A stretch of DNA of 64,000 nt from Collinsella sp. WCA1-178-WT-3 (M1). GTDB taxonomy: Bacteria > Actinomycetota > Coriobacteriia > Coriobacteriales > Coriobacteriaceae. Positions within the stretch are counted from its first letter, which is position 1, and every line of letters starts with the position of its first letter. Position numbers and translations under genes: made by a program. The stretch spans positions 1 to 64,000 of the forward strand of contig NZ_VUME01000005.1 in the NCBI RefSeq assembly GCF_009696325.1, read 5' to 3'. Under the pieces are notes generated by a model that was not told where the DNA came from, ran no database searches, and worked only from the letters and a program-made list of their open reading frames with translations. Shown one piece after another: positions 16,998 to 25,782 of this stretch.

Positions 16998-18095
16998 CTA
17001 AAGCTGGGCGGCGTCCTCGAGGAGGGCGTCCCAGATGGCGAGCGCTGCGGCTGCTTCGGCTACGGGGACGGCGCGCGGGACGATGCAGGGGTCGTGGCGG
17101 CCGTGGACCGAGAGCTCCGCATTTTCCATGGCGTCCATGTCCACGGTCTGCTGCTCGCGACCGATGGAGGGCGTCGGCTTTACGGCCATCCGCCACATGA
17201 CGGGTGCGCCGGTGGAGATGCCGCCCAGGATGCCGCCGGCGTTGTTGGACTCGACCGCAATCTCGCCGGTCTCGGCATCAACGCGATACGGATCGTTGTT
17301 CTCGCTGCCGCGCATGGCGGCCACGGCAAAGCCCATACCAAACTCCACGCCCTTTACGGCGGGGATGCCAAAGGCGATTTGCGCGATGCGGTTCTCGATG
17401 CCGTCGAACATGGGGTCGCCGATGCCCGCGGGGAGCCCATAGATGCCGCACTCCACGATGCCGCCAATGCTGTCGAGTTCGTCGCGCGCGGCTAGAATTT
17501 CCTCGCGCATGCGACCGGCGGCCGCGGCATCAATACAGGGCAGGTCGTTCGTAAGGATCGCCTTGCGGTCGGCCTCGCGATAGACCATGTCGTCCATGGG
17601 CAGGTCGGAGATGCCGCCGATCTGCGCGACGTGCGCCATGACCTGAATGCCGCGGGCCTCGAGTGCCTGCAGCGCGATGCCGCCGGCGATGCATAGGGGG
17701 GCCGTTAAGCGGCCGGAGAAATGTCCGCCACCGGCGACATCGTGCATGTTGTGGTACTTCACACGCGCCGGAAAGTCTGCGTGCCCGGGGCGGGGCTTGC
17801 GGCGCAGCTCGGAATAGTCCTTGGAGCGCGTGTTGGTGTTCTCGATAATCGCAGCGATGGGCGCGCCGGTGGTGTGCCCATCGACCACACCGGCAATGAT
17901 GTGCGCGGCGTCGGCCTCGCGGCGTTTGGTCGCGGTCTCGTCGCGTCCAGGGGCGCGACGGTCCAAAAACGCCTGCAGTTGCTCCTGGTCAACGGCGATA
18001 CCTGCCGGAATGCCGTCGAGCGAGCAGCCGATGGCGGGGGAGTGCGACTGGCCGAAGATGCTTAAGTGCAAAACGTTGCCAAAGGTCGAGGACAT
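16998..18095 (-). CDS. aroC: Chorismate synthase
   Basis: This 365-residue enzyme makes chorismate from EPSP using reduced FMN. The family signatures are visible: FGQSHSPAIGCSLDGIPAG near the N-terminus, RAPGRDETATKRREAD, PRPGHADFPARVKY, AGGGHFSGRLTAP and NAGGILGGISTGAPV. Both conserved His residues (in GQSH and GGGHFSGR) are present. It starts 1 nt after the aroA stop, so it is co-translated. The repeat pair at 16857-16983 separates it from pheA downstream. Confidence 0.97.
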   Translation of the reverse strand: MSSTFGNVLHLSIFGQSHSPAIGCSLDGIPAGIAVDQEQLQAFLDRRAPGRDETATKRREADAAHIIAGVVDGHTTGAPIAAIIENTNTRSKDYSELRRKPRPGHADFPARVKYHNMHDVAGGGHFSGRLTAPLCIAGGIALQALEARGIQVMAHVAQIGGISDLPMDDMVYREADRKAILTNDLPCIDAAAAGRMREEILAARDELDSIGGIVECGIYGLPAGIGDPMFDGIENRIAQIAFGIPAVKGVEFGMGFAVAAMRGSENNDPYRVDAETGEIAVESNNAGGILGGISTGAPVMWRMAVKPTPSIGREQQTVDMDAMENAELSVHGRHDPCIVPRAVPVAEAAAALAIWDALLEDAAQL

Positions 18096-18096
18096 G

Positions 18097-19416
18097 CTAC
18101 TCCTCCTCGAGCGTGACCTTGCCGCCCAGCAGGCGGTAGTGGTCGAAGAAATCGGGATAGGACTTGTTGACGGCCTCGGCGCCGTGGATCACAACTTCGC
18201 CGGTAGCACGGCTCGCGGCGATGGCGGCCATCATGGCGATACGATGGTCGTTGTGCGAATCGACCTCGCCGCCGGTAAAGGCGTCGACGCCCTTGATAAT
18301 GAGGTCGTCGCCGGCAATGCGCACCTGCGCGCCCAGCGCAGTGAGCTCGCGAGTGGTGGTGACCAGGCGGTCAGATTCCTTGATGCGAAGGCGGGCACAA
18401 TCGCGGATGAACGTGCGGCCTTGTGCCAGCGATGCCACGGCAGAGATAACGGGCACCAGGTCGGGGATGTCGTGCGCGCTCATCTCAAAGCCGGCGAGCT
18501 TATCGGACTGCACGGTGGCGGCGTTGGTGGAGCGCACGATGCGGGCGCCAAAGCGCGAGAGCGCGGCAAGCACGTTGCGGTCGCCCTGCGCGGAGCTCAG
18601 TGATACGCCTTCCACAGTGATGGGGTCGGAGCCGATGGCGCCGGCACACAGCCAAAAGGCGGCGTTGGACCAGTCGCCCTCGACAGCCACGTTGCCAGGC
18701 GTGCGGTACGAGCCGCTGCTCACGCGGAAGTTTGTGACCTCGGGCTTGCCGTTTGTGGCGGCGATGCGCTCGACGTTGACCTCGATGCCGAAGGCCTTCA
18801 TGGCCTGGATGGTCAGGTTGATATAGGGGCGGCTCTCGATAAGGCCGGTCACCTGTACGCAGGAGGGCTGGGGCAGCAGCGGGGCCGCCAGCAGCAGGCC
18901 CGAGATATACTGCGAGCTCACATTGCCCGGCAGGATAAAGGTGCCCGGGCGCATGCGGCCACTTGTCTTGAGCGGAAAGCCGCCCAGGCCCTGCAGGTCG
19001 CAGCCGGCGGCGATGATCTCGTCGGAGAGCGGGGAGAGGGGGCGTGCGCCCAGACGGCCCTGCCCCACAAACGTGGCCTCTGCCCCCAGCGCGCAGGCGA
19101 CGGGCAGCATAAAGCGGAGGGTAGAGCCGCTTTCGCCGCAGTCGAGCGTGCCGCCGGCAAGTGCCTTGAGTAGGCCAAACTCAATACTCTTCATGGTGGG
19201 GTGGACCTGGAAGCCGTCCTCGACGGTCTCGATGCGGGCGCCCAGCGCCGTGAGGCAGCGCACCGTGGCCTCGATATCGGCGCAGGTGGTGTTGCAGGTC
19301 ACATGCGTCTCTCCGTTGGCAAGGGCGGCGCAGATGATCAGGCGGTGCGCCATCGACTTGGACGCGATGGCGGGAACAGTGCCCTTGAGCGGGGACGGGG
19401 TGATGCGGGCTAGCAT
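18097..19416 (-). CDS. aroA: 3-phosphoshikimate 1-carboxyvinyltransferase (EPSP synthase)
   Basis: This 439-residue enzyme joins shikimate 3-phosphate and PEP. Visible motifs are PAIASKSMAHRLIICAALANGE, LDCGESGSTLRFMLPVAC, and in the second half RIKESDRLVTT and DSHNDHRIAMMAA. The length is typical. Its start overlaps the end of aroB by 7 bp. Inhibitor sensitivity class was not judged. Confidence 0.96.
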   Translation of the reverse strand: MLARITPSPLKGTVPAIASKSMAHRLIICAALANGETHVTCNTTCADIEATVRCLTALGARIETVEDGFQVHPTMKSIEFGLLKALAGGTLDCGESGSTLRFMLPVACALGAEATFVGQGRLGARPLSPLSDEIIAAGCDLQGLGGFPLKTSGRMRPGTFILPGNVSSQYISGLLLAAPLLPQPSCVQVTGLIESRPYINLTIQAMKAFGIEVNVERIAATNGKPEVTNFRVSSGSYRTPGNVAVEGDWSNAAFWLCAGAIGSDPITVEGVSLSSAQGDRNVLAALSRFGARIVRSTNAATVQSDKLAGFEMSAHDIPDLVPVISAVASLAQGRTFIRDCARLRIKESDRLVTTTRELTALGAQVRIAGDDLIIKGVDAFTGGEVDSHNDHRIAMMAAIAASRATGEVVIHGAEAVNKSYPDFFDHYRLLGGKVTLEEE

Positions 19417-20516
19417 GCGGAGGCGTCTCCCTTCTGGCCGAGGCCCTCGGCAATTAAATCATGAAAGGCGGAAAGCGGCGTGCGGTCGATGCTGCAGCGG
19501 CCAATGTCGTGCGGAATTACCAGGTCGATGGTGTCACCGGCGCGTTTTTTGTCGTGCAGCGCCTCGGCAAAGACGGCGTCGGCCGAAAGCTCGCAGCGGG
19601 TCTTAAGGCCGTGGCGAGCGCAGAGGTCCTCGATGCGGCCGGGCAGCTCGGCGTCGCAAATGCCGTGCAGGGCTGCGGCGCGCGTGATGATGCCCATGCC
19701 GATCGACACGCAGTTGCCATGTCCCAGCTCAAAGTGCTCGCAGGCCTCGACAGCGTGTCCAGCGCTGTGTCCAAAGTTGAGCAGCTTGCGCTGGTTGGTC
19801 TCGCGCTCATCGGCGACAACCACGGCGCGTTTAATGTCGATATTGCGGGCGATGATGAGCGCCACGCGGGCCACGTCCCGGTTGAGGAGCTCCAGCGTGA
19901 GCGGGGTTTTCTCAAGCTCGGCGAAGAGCTCCGGGTCGGCGATCACGGCGTGTTTGACGACCTCTCCGCAGCCGTCGGCGAACTGCTCGGGCGTGAGGGT
20001 GGCGAGACACCCCACGTCGGCGATAACCACACTCGGCTGCCAAAAGGCGCCGGCCAGGTTTTTGCCGGCAGCTAGGTCGATGGCCGTCTTGCCGCCCACC
20101 GACGAGTCCACCATGGCGAGCAGGCTCGTGGGGATCTGCACAAACTTGCAGCCGCGCATGTAGGTGGCGGCCACAAAGCCAGCCACGTCGCCTACAACGC
20201 CGCCGCCGAGTGCCACGATCACGTCGGAGCGCGAAAGCTCGTGCTCGGCCACAAACTCCAGGATGGCAATGTAGGTCTCGGCGCGCTTGTGGGCCTCGCC
20301 GGCCTCGAAGGTGCAGACACTCACCGTATAGCCCGCAGCCTCCAGGCTCTGCTTAACGGGCATTTGGTAGAGCGGACCCACGTTGGTGTCTGTCACAATG
20401 ACGGCGCGCGATCCGCCGGCGGTGGCGCGGACGAGCGGGCCCGCCTGCTCCAGCAAAAACGTGCCGACGTGCACCTGGTAGGGGCGTGCGGTGTCGATAT
20501 CGATGGTAATCGCCAT
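19410..20516 (-). CDS. aroB: 3-dehydroquinate synthase
   Basis: This 368-residue NAD- and metal-dependent enzyme converts DAHP to 3-dehydroquinate. Characteristic segments are VALGGGVVGDVAGFVAATYMRG, QIPTSLLAMVDSSVGGKTAID, NLAGAFWQP, DGCGEVVKHAVI and NFGHSAGHAVE (metal-binding His). Length and order match the family. It lies between tyrA and aroA; the stop overlaps the aroA start. Confidence 0.97.
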   Translation of the reverse strand: MAITIDIDTARPYQVHVGTFLLEQAGPLVRATAGGSRAVIVTDTNVGPLYQMPVKQSLEAAGYTVSVCTFEAGEAHKRAETYIAILEFVAEHELSRSDVIVALGGGVVGDVAGFVAATYMRGCKFVQIPTSLLAMVDSSVGGKTAIDLAAGKNLAGAFWQPSVVIADVGCLATLTPEQFADGCGEVVKHAVIADPELFAELEKTPLTLELLNRDVARVALIIARNIDIKRAVVVADERETNQRKLLNFGHSAGHAVEACEHFELGHGNCVSIGMGIITRAAALHGICDAELPGRIEDLCARHGLKTRCELSADAVFAEALHDKKRAGDTIDLVIPHDIGRCSIDRTPLSAFHDLIAEGLGQKGDASAC

Positions 20517-20552
20517 AAGCTTTGGTCCTTTCGACCTGGCGTGATAGGTGGT

Positions 20553-21467
20553 CTAGTGGGCGGCCTCGTCGTCGAGCGCGCGCTTGATGCGGTCGCCCTC
20601 GGCAAGGAGATTCTCAAGATAACGCTGGTCGCGGTCCTTGAGCGCACGGCTGTAGGCGCCAAGCGACTCGATCAGATGGTCGATCTCGAAGGCGAGCGCG
20701 TCGGCGTCGTCAATCATGAGCTCGGACCACATTTGCGGGTTGAGGTGCGCCACGCGGGTAAGGTCGCGGTAGCTACCGGCCGAAAAACCGTGGTGAACCT
20801 GGGCGGTCGGGCTTTTGACGTAGGCGTTTGAGACGACGTGCGCGAGCTGGCTCGTAAAGGCGATCACGCGGTCGTGCTCGGCGGCAGTGGTCACGCTGAA
20901 CTTGCCAAACCCTAAGGGGCGTACCATCTCGCGCACCTGGCCTAAAAGCTCCAGCTTGAGCGCATCGTCCACTGCAGGCGGCACGAGCACGAGTGGCGCG
21001 CCCTGGAACAGGTCGGCACGGGAGTGAGCGTAGCCCGAGTACTGGGTGCCCGCCATGGGGTGCGCGCCCACAAAGTAAAACCCGTACTCGCGGGCGAGTT
21101 CGAAGGCACGCTCGCACACGATGCCCTTCACGCCCACGGTGTCAATCACCACGGGCCCCATGATGGCCTCGGTATCGGTGGCGTCGGCGAGTGCTTGGGC
21201 GTGCGTCTCGAGCCACTCGATGCAGGCCTCGGGGTAACAGGCCAGTACGATGATGTCGCACTCGCCGAGCGTCTCGTCGTTGAGCTCGCCGGCGACGGTG
21301 CCCATGCTGGCGGCCGTCATGACGTCATCGTCGGGGTCCCAGGCCAGCACGCGGACGCCCGCCTGCGCATAGCCGCGGGCAAAGCTGCCGCCGATCAGAC
21401 CCAGGCCCACAACGCCGGCGCATTTGGGGCCGCCCTGGTTAACACGTGCGTTTCTTACCGTACCCAT
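20553..21467 (-). CDS. tyrA: Prephenate dehydrogenase
   Basis: This 304-residue protein has an N-terminal Rossmann motif (VVGLGLIGGSFARG), the FVGAHPMAGTQYSGYAHS segment that carries the catalytic His and substrate-binding residues, and HVVSNAYV. The helical C-terminal domain follows. It oxidises prephenate to 4-hydroxyphenylpyruvate for tyrosine. No C-terminal ACT domain is seen, so feedback control by tyrosine may lie elsewhere. The start is 3 nt from the aroF stop, with GGAG inside the aroF 3' end. Confidence 0.93.
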   Translation of the reverse strand: MGTVRNARVNQGGPKCAGVVGLGLIGGSFARGYAQAGVRVLAWDPDDDVMTAASMGTVAGELNDETLGECDIIVLACYPEACIEWLETHAQALADATDTEAIMGPVVIDTVGVKGIVCERAFELAREYGFYFVGAHPMAGTQYSGYAHSRADLFQGAPLVLVPPAVDDALKLELLGQVREMVRPLGFGKFSVTTAAEHDRVIAFTSQLAHVVSNAYVKSPTAQVHHGFSAGSYRDLTRVAHLNPQMWSELMIDDADALAFEIDHLIESLGAYSRALKDRDQRYLENLLAEGDRIKRALDDEAAH

Positions 21468-21470
21468 GGG

Positions 21471-22493
21471 CTACTCCATGGTCTCTTGGCAGACAACCTC
21501 GCGGATGGCGCGGATGCGGCGCATGGTGTCGTCGAACTGGTCGGGGGTGAGGGCCTGGGCGCCGTCGGACCACGCGCGGCTGGGCTCGTCGTGGACCTCG
21601 ATCTCCAGACCGTTGGCGCCGCAGGCGGTCGCGGCGAGCGCCATGGGTTCAACGTAGCGGGTGTAGCCGGTGGCATGGCTGGGGTCGGCCACGACGGGCA
21701 GGTGCGACAGGTGGTGCAGCACCGGCACGGCGTTGAGGTCGAAGGTGTTACGGGTGCGGGTCTCGAAGGTGCGAATGCCGCGCTCGCACAGGATGACGTT
21801 GTCGTTGCCCTCGCTCATGATGTACTCGGCAGCCATGAGCAGCTCGTCGACGGTGCCGGACATGCCGCGCTTGAGCAGGACCGGGGTCTTGGTCTTGCCT
21901 ACCTCCTTGAGCAGGGGGAAGTTCTGGGCGTTGCGGGCGCCAATCTGCATGACGTCAATCTTCTTATCCAAGAAGACCTGCACGTCGCGCGGGTCCATGA
22001 TCTCGGTGACGATCGGCATGTCGAGCTCGGCCGAGGCCTCGCATAGCAGGTCCAGGCCGGCGGGGCCCATGCCCTGGTAGGCGTAAGGGGAGGTGCGGGG
22101 CTTGTAGGCACCGCCGCGCAGCATCGTGGCGCCGGCGGCCTTTACGCGGCGTGCGATGCGAATGAGGTTTTCGCCCTCGACGGAACAGGGTCCGGCGATG
22201 ACCTGGAACTGGTCGCCGCCGATCTTGATGCCGTGGCCGCAGTCGATGACAGAGTCCTCGGGGTGAAACTTGCGGTTGGCACGCTTGAACGGCTCGGAGA
22301 CGCGCTGCACACGCTCGACGACGTCCATGGACTCGAGCAGGAACGGGTCGATCTTGGTCGTATCGCCCACCAGGCCGATGATGGTCTCGTTCTCGCCGCG
22401 CGACACGTCGGTTTTGAGACCCTTCTTCTCAATCCAGCTGACGATGTGGCCGATGGCCTCATCGCTGGCGCTCTGCTTTAAAATTGCAATCAT
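21471..22493 (-). CDS. aroF: 3-deoxy-7-phosphoheptulonate synthase (DAHP synthase, AroF type)
   Basis: This 340-residue enzyme starts the shikimate pathway from PEP and erythrose 4-phosphate. Residues 1-65 form a ferredoxin-like N-terminal domain (MIAILKQSASDEAIGHIVSW). In Thermotoga-type enzymes that domain binds tyrosine and closes the active site. The barrel has AGPCSVEGEN, LRGGAYKPRTSPYAYQG, LKRGMSGTVDELL, ILCERGIRTFE and the metal-binding PVVADPSHATG. I chose ATG 22493 because it begins the recognisable regulatory domain. It is the first gene of the aro supraoperon. Confidence 0.95.
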   Translation of the reverse strand: MIAILKQSASDEAIGHIVSWIEKKGLKTDVSRGENETIIGLVGDTTKIDPFLLESMDVVERVQRVSEPFKRANRKFHPEDSVIDCGHGIKIGGDQFQVIAGPCSVEGENLIRIARRVKAAGATMLRGGAYKPRTSPYAYQGMGPAGLDLLCEASAELDMPIVTEIMDPRDVQVFLDKKIDVMQIGARNAQNFPLLKEVGKTKTPVLLKRGMSGTVDELLMAAEYIMSEGNDNVILCERGIRTFETRTRNTFDLNAVPVLHHLSHLPVVADPSHATGYTRYVEPMALAATACGANGLEIEVHDEPSRAWSDGAQALTPDQFDDTMRRIRAIREVVCQETME

Positions 22494-22585
22494 GGTGTGC
22501 CTCTCACCTCGATGGATAACCCTTGCAAAAACGGCCCGCAGTGCGAGCCGTATCATATGGTGCATGAGAGTTTATACTAATTATT

Positions 22586-22607
22586 TCACTTTTGCGTCCT
22601 AAAGTGA
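22586..22607. promoter_or_regulatory. Small inverted repeat upstream of the aro supraoperon
   Basis: TCACTTT (22586-22592) and AAAGTGA (22601-22607) are separated by 8 bp, about 95 bp upstream of the aroF start. It could be an operator for the aromatic operon or chance symmetry; no firm promoter hexamers were identified. Confidence 0.3.
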
Positions 22608-22696
22608 GCCGTTGCGCTTCGTCTCCCACGTAATTGCAGAGCTTTTTCTATTATGTTGTTAGCTCGTGGCGCACTTGGGTATAATGCCAACCGTTG

Positions 22697-22773
22697 GCCC
22701 TATTAGCTCAGGGGATTAGAGCGTCTGCCTCCGGAGCAGAAGGCCGTTGGTTCGAATCCAACATGGGGCACCA
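22697..22773 (+). tRNA. tRNA-Arg (anticodon CCG)
   Basis: A complete cloverleaf with acceptor GCCCTAT/ATGGGGC (one G-T pair), anticodon stem TCTGC/GCAGA, loop CTCCGGA with CCG at 22731-22733, T-loop TTCGAAT and encoded CCA at 22771-22773. It reads CGG. Confidence 0.96.
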
Positions 22774-22784
22774 TCGAACGTAAG

Positions 22785-22819
22785 ACCGTCCGAACCTCGC
22801 ATGGTCCGGGCGGTTTTTC
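22785..22819 (+). terminator. Terminator after tRNA-Arg(CCG)
   Basis: ACCGTCCGAACC and GGTCCGGGCGGT form a mostly paired stem, followed by TTTTTCTT. It ends the tRNA transcript 31 bp before the ATPase start. Confidence 0.8.
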
Positions 22820-22849
22820 TTATACCGACGCGACGTGATAGGACGTGGT

Positions 22850-25567
22850 ATGGCAACGACGGATATCGAGCGCGGACTTTCGACCGCCGAGGTCGAGGAG
22901 CGCATTGCCGCCGGCAAGATCAACCGCAACATGGAGCTCAAGACCAAATCGGTTCGTGAGCTTATCATCGAAAATCTCTGCACGCTGTTCAATCTGATCA
23001 ACGTGATTTTAGCGATTTTGGTCATTATGACCGGATCGTTTAAGAACCTGACGTTCCTGTTCGTGGTGTTCCTCAATACCGCCATTGGCGTCATCCAGTC
23101 CATGCGCTCCAAAAAGATGGTCGACAAGCTCACACTGCTGACCTCTAAGAAGGCCATCGCGGTGCGCGATGGTGCCGAGGTGGAGCTCGACTTGGACCAG
23201 ATCGTGCTCGACGACATCATTCGTCTGGGGCGCGGCGACCAGATACCTGCCGACGCCGTGGTGGTATCGGGCGAGGCGCTCGTTAACGAAAGTCTGCTGA
23301 CGGGCGAGAGCGACCTTATTAAGAAGCAACCTGGTTCCGAGCTCATGAGCGGCAGCTTTATCGACTCGGGCCTGTTGCGTGCCCGCGTGGTCCATGTTGG
23401 TGCGGATAACTATGTGGCCAAGATCAACAACGAGGCCAAGTACGTCAAAAAGGTCAATTCCGAGATCATGAACGCGCTCAACGCTATCGTGCGTTTTGCG
23501 AGCGTCATCATGATTCCGCTTGGTCTGGCCTTGTTTGCCTCGAGTGTGAGCGGGCTATGGGATGCCGCCGGTACGCCGGGCGATAGTGCGCTTTCGTGGT
23601 GCTTTTCCGAGCTGCTGGCCGGTCGCGTGCCTTCGTCGGCGCTGCTGTCCACGGTGGGCGCTCTTTTGGGCATGATTCCGCAGGGCCTGGTGCTGCTGAC
23701 CTCATCGGTGCTTGCCATCGCGACGGTGCGCCTGGCGCGCCGCAAGGTACTCGCGCAACAGCTCTATTGCATCGAGACGCTCGCGCGCGTCGACGTGCTG
23801 TGCCTGGACAAGACGGGCACCATCACGTCGGGTCGCATGGAGGTCGAGGGCACCTATCCGTTGCCCGTTGAGGGTGTGGGCTTGGCCCCGGACGAGGCAC
23901 CCGTCTCCGTCGATACTACCGTGCTCGATTTTGCGCTTGCCAATGTCGCGCGCGCGACCTCGGCCGATGCCAATGAGACCTGCCAGGCGCTGCTCAACTA
24001 CTACGCCGACCGCCCGGTCGAGGTGTCCGAGCCGCTGTCGGTCATTCCGTTTTCGTCCTCCAAAAAGTGGAGCGGCGCCTCGTTTGCGCAGGGCTCTTAT
24101 GTGATGGGCGCGGCGCAATTTGTGCTTTCGGAGCGTATCTTTGCGCAGGTCGAAAATCGTGTGGCCGAGCTTGCCGACACCTGCCGCGTGCTCGTGGTGG
24201 CCCGTGTGGACGGCTTTACGCCCGATGGCGATATGGTGGGCGAGGCCGAGCCCGTGGGCTTTGTGACCATTCGCGATGAGATTCGCACTTCGGCCGCCGA
24301 GACCATCGGCTACTTTAACGAGCAGGGTGTGACCCTTAACGTGATCAGTGGCGACGACCCGCGCACGGTGTCGTCGATCGCACGCGTGGTGGGCGTGCCG
24401 GGGGCGGACGCTTATGTGGACGCCACGACGCTCGATACGCCGTCCAAGATTGATGCGGCGGTGGACCGCTACCATGTCTTTGGCCGCGTGACCCCGCAGC
24501 AGAAGCGCGAGCTCGTGCAGGCGCTCAAACGTCGCGGCCATACCGTTGCCATGACGGGTGACGGCGTCAACGATGTGCTGGCACTCAAGGAGGCGGACTG
24601 CTCCGTGGCCATGGCCGCCGGTTCCGACGCCGCACGCAACGTGGCCGAGATCGTGCTGGTCGATAACGACTTTGCTTCGATGCCCGCCGTGGTGGCCGAG
24701 GGCCGTCGCTCCATCAACAACCTGCAGCGTTCGGCCTCGCTGTTCCTGACCAAGACGCTGTTCTCGATGGGCCTGGCGGCGCTGTGCATCGCGCTGCCGC
24801 CGTATCCCTTTGAGCCTATCCAGATGACGCTCATCAACTTCTTCTGCATCGGCGCGCCGGGCTTTGTGCTGGGCCTTGAGCCCAACAATGCCCGCGTGAA
24901 GGGGTCGTTCTTGACCAACGTTCTCAAGCGCGCGCTGCCGGCATCGGTTGCAGTCATTTTGGCTGCGGCGCTCGACATCTTTGTGGCGCGCGTGTTTGGC
25001 TTTAGCCAGCTCACGCTTTCGACGATGTGCCTTCTCACGTCGTGTTCGGCAAGCGTGAGCCTGATCTGGCGTATCTCGCAGCCGCTCACTCCCTTGCGCG
25101 TTGTGCTCTTTGTATTTGTCGTCGCCGGCATCTTGGTGGGCGTTATCGGATTCCCCGAGCTGCTGTCTATCGCCAACTTGTCGATGGGCGAGGCAATTAT
25201 CCTTCTGGTGATTGTGGTCTTTACTTGCGGCGTGTTCTTTAAACTCGCCACGATGATGGATTCGCTTAAGCCGCGTCGCCGTCATGCCGCCACTGGCTTT
25301 GGCCGCGGCGTGCGCGTTCGCTTGGGCCGCGGTGGCGGCAAGGTGAGCTCGACGGGCTCGACGGCCGAGCGTTTTGCCAAGCGCGTCGCCGCCGACATGG
25401 CGCAGCGCCGCGAGGAGCGTACGACACGTGAGGCCGAGGCCCGCGCGCTCGAGGGCGTGGAAAAGACCCAACCCAAGAAAAAGAAGGGCGCGGGCGTCAA
25501 GCGCTCGCGTGTGACCAAGTCCGCGCAGGGCATTAAGGTTTCGATGCCGAGCAAAAAGAAGAAGTAA
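22850..25567 (+). CDS. P-type cation-transporting ATPase, CtpE-like
   Basis: This 905-residue P-type ATPase has the TGES actuator motif (LLTGESDL), a membrane motif MIPQGLVLLTSSV, the phosphorylation site LCLDKTGTIT, and the hinge TGDGVNDVLALKEADCSVAMA. About ten membrane segments are visible. The MIPQGLVLL segment and the ETLARVDVLCLDKTG stretch resemble mycobacterial CtpE, reported as a calcium-uptake ATPase. Heavy-metal MxB domains are absent. The last 100 residues are unusual: a long, very basic cytoplasmic tail rich in Arg/Lys that ends in a poly-Lys run. The start is ATG 22850 with AGGA upstream; GTG 22835 is the alternative. Ion specificity cannot be fixed from sequence. Confidence 0.9.
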   Translation: MATTDIERGLSTAEVEERIAAGKINRNMELKTKSVRELIIENLCTLFNLINVILAILVIMTGSFKNLTFLFVVFLNTAIGVIQSMRSKKMVDKLTLLTSKKAIAVRDGAEVELDLDQIVLDDIIRLGRGDQIPADAVVVSGEALVNESLLTGESDLIKKQPGSELMSGSFIDSGLLRARVVHVGADNYVAKINNEAKYVKKVNSEIMNALNAIVRFASVIMIPLGLALFASSVSGLWDAAGTPGDSALSWCFSELLAGRVPSSALLSTVGALLGMIPQGLVLLTSSVLAIATVRLARRKVLAQQLYCIETLARVDVLCLDKTGTITSGRMEVEGTYPLPVEGVGLAPDEAPVSVDTTVLDFALANVARATSADANETCQALLNYYADRPVEVSEPLSVIPFSSSKKWSGASFAQGSYVMGAAQFVLSERIFAQVENRVAELADTCRVLVVARVDGFTPDGDMVGEAEPVGFVTIRDEIRTSAAETIGYFNEQGVTLNVISGDDPRTVSSIARVVGVPGADAYVDATTLDTPSKIDAAVDRYHVFGRVTPQQKRELVQALKRRGHTVAMTGDGVNDVLALKEADCSVAMAAGSDAARNVAEIVLVDNDFASMPAVVAEGRRSINNLQRSASLFLTKTLFSMGLAALCIALPPYPFEPIQMTLINFFCIGAPGFVLGLEPNNARVKGSFLTNVLKRALPASVAVILAAALDIFVARVFGFSQLTLSTMCLLTSCSASVSLIWRISQPLTPLRVVLFVFVVAGILVGVIGFPELLSIANLSMGEAIILLVIVVFTCGVFFKLATMMDSLKPRRRHAATGFGRGVRVRLGRGGGKVSSTGSTAERFAKRVAADMAQRREERTTREAEARALEGVEKTQPKKKKGAGVKRSRVTKSAQGIKVSMPSKKKK

Positions 25568-25579
25568 CCGCACCTCACA

Positions 25580-25690
25580 GGGTAGCTAATTTGGGACGGG
25601 GCTTTTTTAGCTACCCGGCTGATGTCGCATTCTATTTGGCCGATTGGCGGCCAGGGCAGCTAAAAAAGCCCCGTCCCAAATTAGCTACCC
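25580..25690. repeat. REP pair (inverted) after the P-type ATPase gene
   Basis: Forward unit 25580-25616 and reverse unit 25654-25690 have a 37-bp spacer. Both have GTAGCTAA-type ends (the reverse copy begins GCAGCTAA) and the GGGACGGGGC core. The spacer shares TTTGGCCGATTG with the spacer of the pair at 51838-51944. Confidence 0.95.
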
Positions 25691-25782
25691 TGCGATGTTG
25701 AATTGGTGCCCTGTGCCTTTAGGGGCGTAGCGATGTTATGCTCTAACCTCGATGGTTCGAATGATTCCGAAAAGAGGATGCC

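Noticed and set aside
23702-25573. Long open frame on the minus strand opposite the P-type ATPase
   Set aside because: It is a codon-bias shadow of the high-GC ATPase gene, with His/Arg/Gln-rich sequence and no recognisable motif. Similar antisense frames at 39445-41736, 47929-51180 and 52057-54798 were rejected for the same reason.
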